64,000 nt of DNA from Faeciplasma sp964650705 (GTDB lineage: Bacteria > Bacillota > Clostridia > Oscillospirales > Ruminococcaceae). The position numbers were made by a program, and so were the translations under genes. Below the pieces are notes generated by a model, which saw nothing but the letters and a program-made list of their open reading frames with translations, did no database searches and was not told the origin of the DNA. This document shows positions 62,125-64,000 of this stretch, piece after piece. The stretch spans positions 1 through 64,000 of the forward strand of contig CAZYUJ010000002.1 in NCBI GenBank assembly GCA_964650705.1, read 5' to 3'. Position 1 is the stretch's first letter, and every line of letters starts with the position of its first letter.

Positions 62125-62513
62125 TGGATATAATCCAAATCGCTGTAATTTGTATCGTATGTGCGATACTGTCACGCGTGATCGTTCAAACGAATCAAGA
62201 ACTATCGATACTGGTATCGATCGCGGCTGTCATATTAGTTGCATTTAGTATATTGAGTTCTGTTTCAGACGTGTTATCAGGGATCAACAGAGTAATAAGC
62301 TCTGTTGGTATTAATACAGAAAGCATAGGCGTAGCTTTTAAAGCCTTAGGGATCTGCTACGTTTGCGAGTTATCATCCGCGAGCTGTCGTGACTGTGGAG
62401 AATCCGCACTGGCAAGCGCAATAGATATATCGGGAAAGGTCGCGATATCTATTGTTTGTCTGCCGCTTCTCGACAGTCTTATGGAAGTTGTCAAAAACAT
62501 TTTGGAGATGTAA
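62124..62513 (+). CDS. spoIIIAD: stage III sporulation protein AD
   Basis: 129 residues, four hydrophobic segments, with the family stretch ALGICYVCELSSASCRDCGESALASA (read in two parts around residue 85) near the centre. The ATG at 62124 overlaps the spoIIIAC stop; a TTG at 62121 is an alternative. No strong ribosome site, so coupled. Confidence 0.93.
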   Translation: MDIIQIAVICIVCAILSRVIVQTNQELSILVSIAAVILVAFSILSSVSDVLSGINRVISSVGINTESIGVAFKALGICYVCELSSASCRDCGESALASAIDISGKVAISIVCLPLLDSLMEVVKNILEM

Positions 62514-62515
62514 AA

Positions 62516-63607
62516 ATGAAGTTTATTGTTCGCTTGATCATTGCTGTTACCGCTGTATTATATATAACTCTCCCTATATTCGCCGACGAGTCGGACGAGT
62601 ATAGAGAGGAGATATATTCAAGCATACAGGAAATAGATATTCCCGGTGAAGCGAATGAAATCGGTATTGACATAAGTGATCCCGAATCTGTGATTCAGTT
62701 AGATCATAACACGATATTAAACTATATATTCTCGATTATAAAGTCAAGCATAACAGCTCCTGCGAAAATATTCATTATAGTTTCAGCGCTTTCGCTTGTA
62801 TCGCAAATCATATTTTCGCTTTCGGATCACAAAGAAAATTATGAAACGATAATAACCTTTGTGTGCTTCATATGCATCAGCGGATCGGTCATCTCATCAT
62901 TCTCAGGTGCAATCAACGCCATGTCTTCAACACAAGCCTTTATGGCGTCATACATACCTATATACGCATCTATATGCGTGGCATCCGGCAATGCAGCAGG
63001 TGCGATAAGCTATAATGCGATACTTTTATATACCTGCGAAGCGGCAACACTTTTTGCAACATTCGTCTTAAAACCGATTCTGGTATGTGCAACAGTTCTT
63101 TCTGTAACACAGTCGATCAACGCTGAGATTCCCGATTTTGTCAGCTCTTTGAAAAGAGCTTTCACAACGATGTTCGGGCTACTGCTGACTATATTCACGG
63201 GCGTGATCGGTCTTCAAGCCACCATGGGCAGAGCCGCCGACAGCTTAGGTCTCAGAGCGGGAAAATATCTTGTTTCAAGTTTCGTCCCTATTCTCGGATA
63301 CACGATCACAGAATCATACCGAACCATACAAGCAAGTCTTAGCTCTATAAGGTCAACGATAGGAATATTCGGTATCGTGATAATTGCTTTGATTCTGTCA
63401 ATACCTCTCATAAGTTTGACTGTGTATCGTTGTTTCTTTTCAATAAGTGAGTGGATCGCCTGCCTTTGTCAAAGCAAGGGAATAGCTTCGCTTATGAAAG
63501 GGCTTAACAACGTATATTCTCTTCTTTCCACATTGCTGTTGATGTATATTCTAATGCTTACCATTTCCACAGGTATCCTGATCGCTTTGGGAGGCAGTGT
63601 TCAATGA
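62516..63607 (+). CDS. spoIIIAE: stage III sporulation protein AE
   Basis: 363 residues: signal-like N-terminal helix, a short acidic extracellular region, then six to seven membrane segments with the conserved TGVIGLQATMGRAADSLGLR region (about 240-259). Part of the SpoIIIA channel base. Start at 62516 after GGAGATG; a longer upstream frame overlaps spoIIIAD. Overlaps spoIIIAF by ATGA. Confidence 0.93.
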   Translation: MKFIVRLIIAVTAVLYITLPIFADESDEYREEIYSSIQEIDIPGEANEIGIDISDPESVIQLDHNTILNYIFSIIKSSITAPAKIFIIVSALSLVSQIIFSLSDHKENYETIITFVCFICISGSVISSFSGAINAMSSTQAFMASYIPIYASICVASGNAAGAISYNAILLYTCEAATLFATFVLKPILVCATVLSVTQSINAEIPDFVSSLKRAFTTMFGLLLTIFTGVIGLQATMGRAADSLGLRAGKYLVSSFVPILGYTITESYRTIQASLSSIRSTIGIFGIVIIALILSIPLISLTVYRCFFSISEWIACLCQSKGIASLMKGLNNVYSLLSTLLLMYILMLTISTGILIALGGSVQ

Positions 63608-64000
63608 CTTGGCTAAAGAATATAACGCTTTGCATTTGTGCGTACTCCTTACTTCACACAATAATCAAGCTCCTTGCACCGAATAGGCTCTATCCTCAGG
63701 TAAAAACCGTTATGTCTTTGCTGCTAGCAATAACCGTCGGCACGATGCTTCTGAATTTTGATATATCCGATATGAGCGATCAGCTAAACTCGATCAGCTA
63801 TTCACAGAATTTGTCTCAAGAGGACGAGCTGGTTATTGCAGAAATTGAAGCGAGACTTTCCGATTATCTTTTTTCAGCGCTCAGTGAACGAGGTATTGAA
63901 GCAAAAAAAGTTGAAGTCAAAACAAATATTGACGAGCAATACTGCATATCTATTAGTGAGGCTTGGATAACTGTAAGACCGGAAGATGACGCAAAGTCTG
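63604..64000 (+). CDS. spoIIIAF: stage III sporulation protein AF, cut by the window edge
   Basis: 132 codons before the right edge, no stop reached. Starts MTWLKNITLCICAY, with two N-terminal membrane helices and a KLLAPNRLYPQVKTV turn. A soluble acidic region follows (LSQEDELVIAEIEARLSDYL), then a beta-rich part E-A-K-K-V-E-V-K-T. The order after spoIIIAE and the topology fit SpoIIIAF; sequence identity in this family is low. Confidence 0.85.
   Translation, partial: MTWLKNITLCICAYSLLHTIIKLLAPNRLYPQVKTVMSLLLAITVGTMLLNFDISDMSDQLNSISYSQNLSQEDELVIAEIEARLSDYLFSALSERGIEAKKVEVKTNIDEQYCISISEAWITVRPEDDAKS

Overview
The window looks like chromosomal core DNA of an anaerobic, endospore-forming Firmicute of class Clostridia, most likely Ruminococcaceae/Oscillospiraceae. 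The evidence is PolC, the MEP isoprenoid pathway, a class III (oxygen-sensitive) ribonucleotide reductase, an NfnAB-type ferredoxin/NAD(P)H complex, spoIIIA and ytfJ/ymxH sporulation genes, zinc-type L28, a GH3 enzyme with the domain order known from rumen clostridia, strong GGAGG ribosome sites, and consensus sigma-A promoters with 17-bp spacers. I see no prophage, insertion sequence or CRISPR array. The genus is inference.

Layout. 1-250: edge of a leftward gene (nitroreductase-like start) and promoters. 275-10889: pyrH-frr-uppS-cdsA-dxr-rseP-ispG-polC (nucleotide, ribosome recycling, envelope lipid, isoprenoid and replication genes). 10972-13979: a Cys-rich conserved protein, ymxH, then rpsB-tsf behind a structured leader. 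14049-16410: NUDIX, rsmA, a short inorganic pyrophosphatase and an RdgB/HAM1 NTP pyrophosphatase. 16462-20277 (leftward): lrp, aminotransferase, ispE, radical SAM and a small membrane protein, in tightly overlapping order. 20428-25969: the most unusual unit, a consensus promoter, a 25-codon leader ORF, a strong terminator, then ABC half-transporter, DUF1854 protein and second ABC half-transporter. 25975-29503 (leftward): asnB, GNAT, MazG-like and APH(3')-like. 29718-33802: SGNH hydrolase, then nrdD-nrdG under a promoter with two NrdR-like boxes. 33821-39730: orphan peptide-binding lipoprotein followed by deoC-deoD-deoB-cdd-pdp. 39821-40006: rpmB (leftward). 40258-48411: S2P-like protease, scpA-scpB, ytfI/ytfJ-like genes, D,D-carboxypeptidase, rluB, GNAT-like protein, pncB, an ECF-S-like membrane protein and a TVP38 protein. 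48479-48631: tRNA-Gly and tRNA-Arg. 48778-52282: GH3, a small protein and an esterase. 52372-52449: tRNA-His. 52613-57269: GHL10 lipoprotein and a GHL10-amidase fusion. 57334-59557: nfnA-nfnB. 59622-60471: yajC and a TIGR04086 protein. 60525-end: spoIIIAA-AB-AC-AD-AE and a truncated spoIIIAF.

How the genes work together. Most operons are housekeeping. dxr, ispG and ispE serve the MEP route, and uppS uses its product for undecaprenyl phosphate. deoC/deoD/deoB/cdd/pdp form a complete nucleoside catabolic set. nrdD/nrdG make dNTPs anaerobically. The spoIIIA genes encode the mother-cell to forespore channel. The best candidate for an under-described system is the ABC-DUF1854-ABC operon: both transporters carry an extra N-terminal domain plus a four-cysteine ribbon, and the operon sits behind a leader peptide and terminator arranged like a ribosome-controlled attenuator.

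Limits: all calls come from reading the sequence. No database search or folding program was run, so family names rest on motif recognition.
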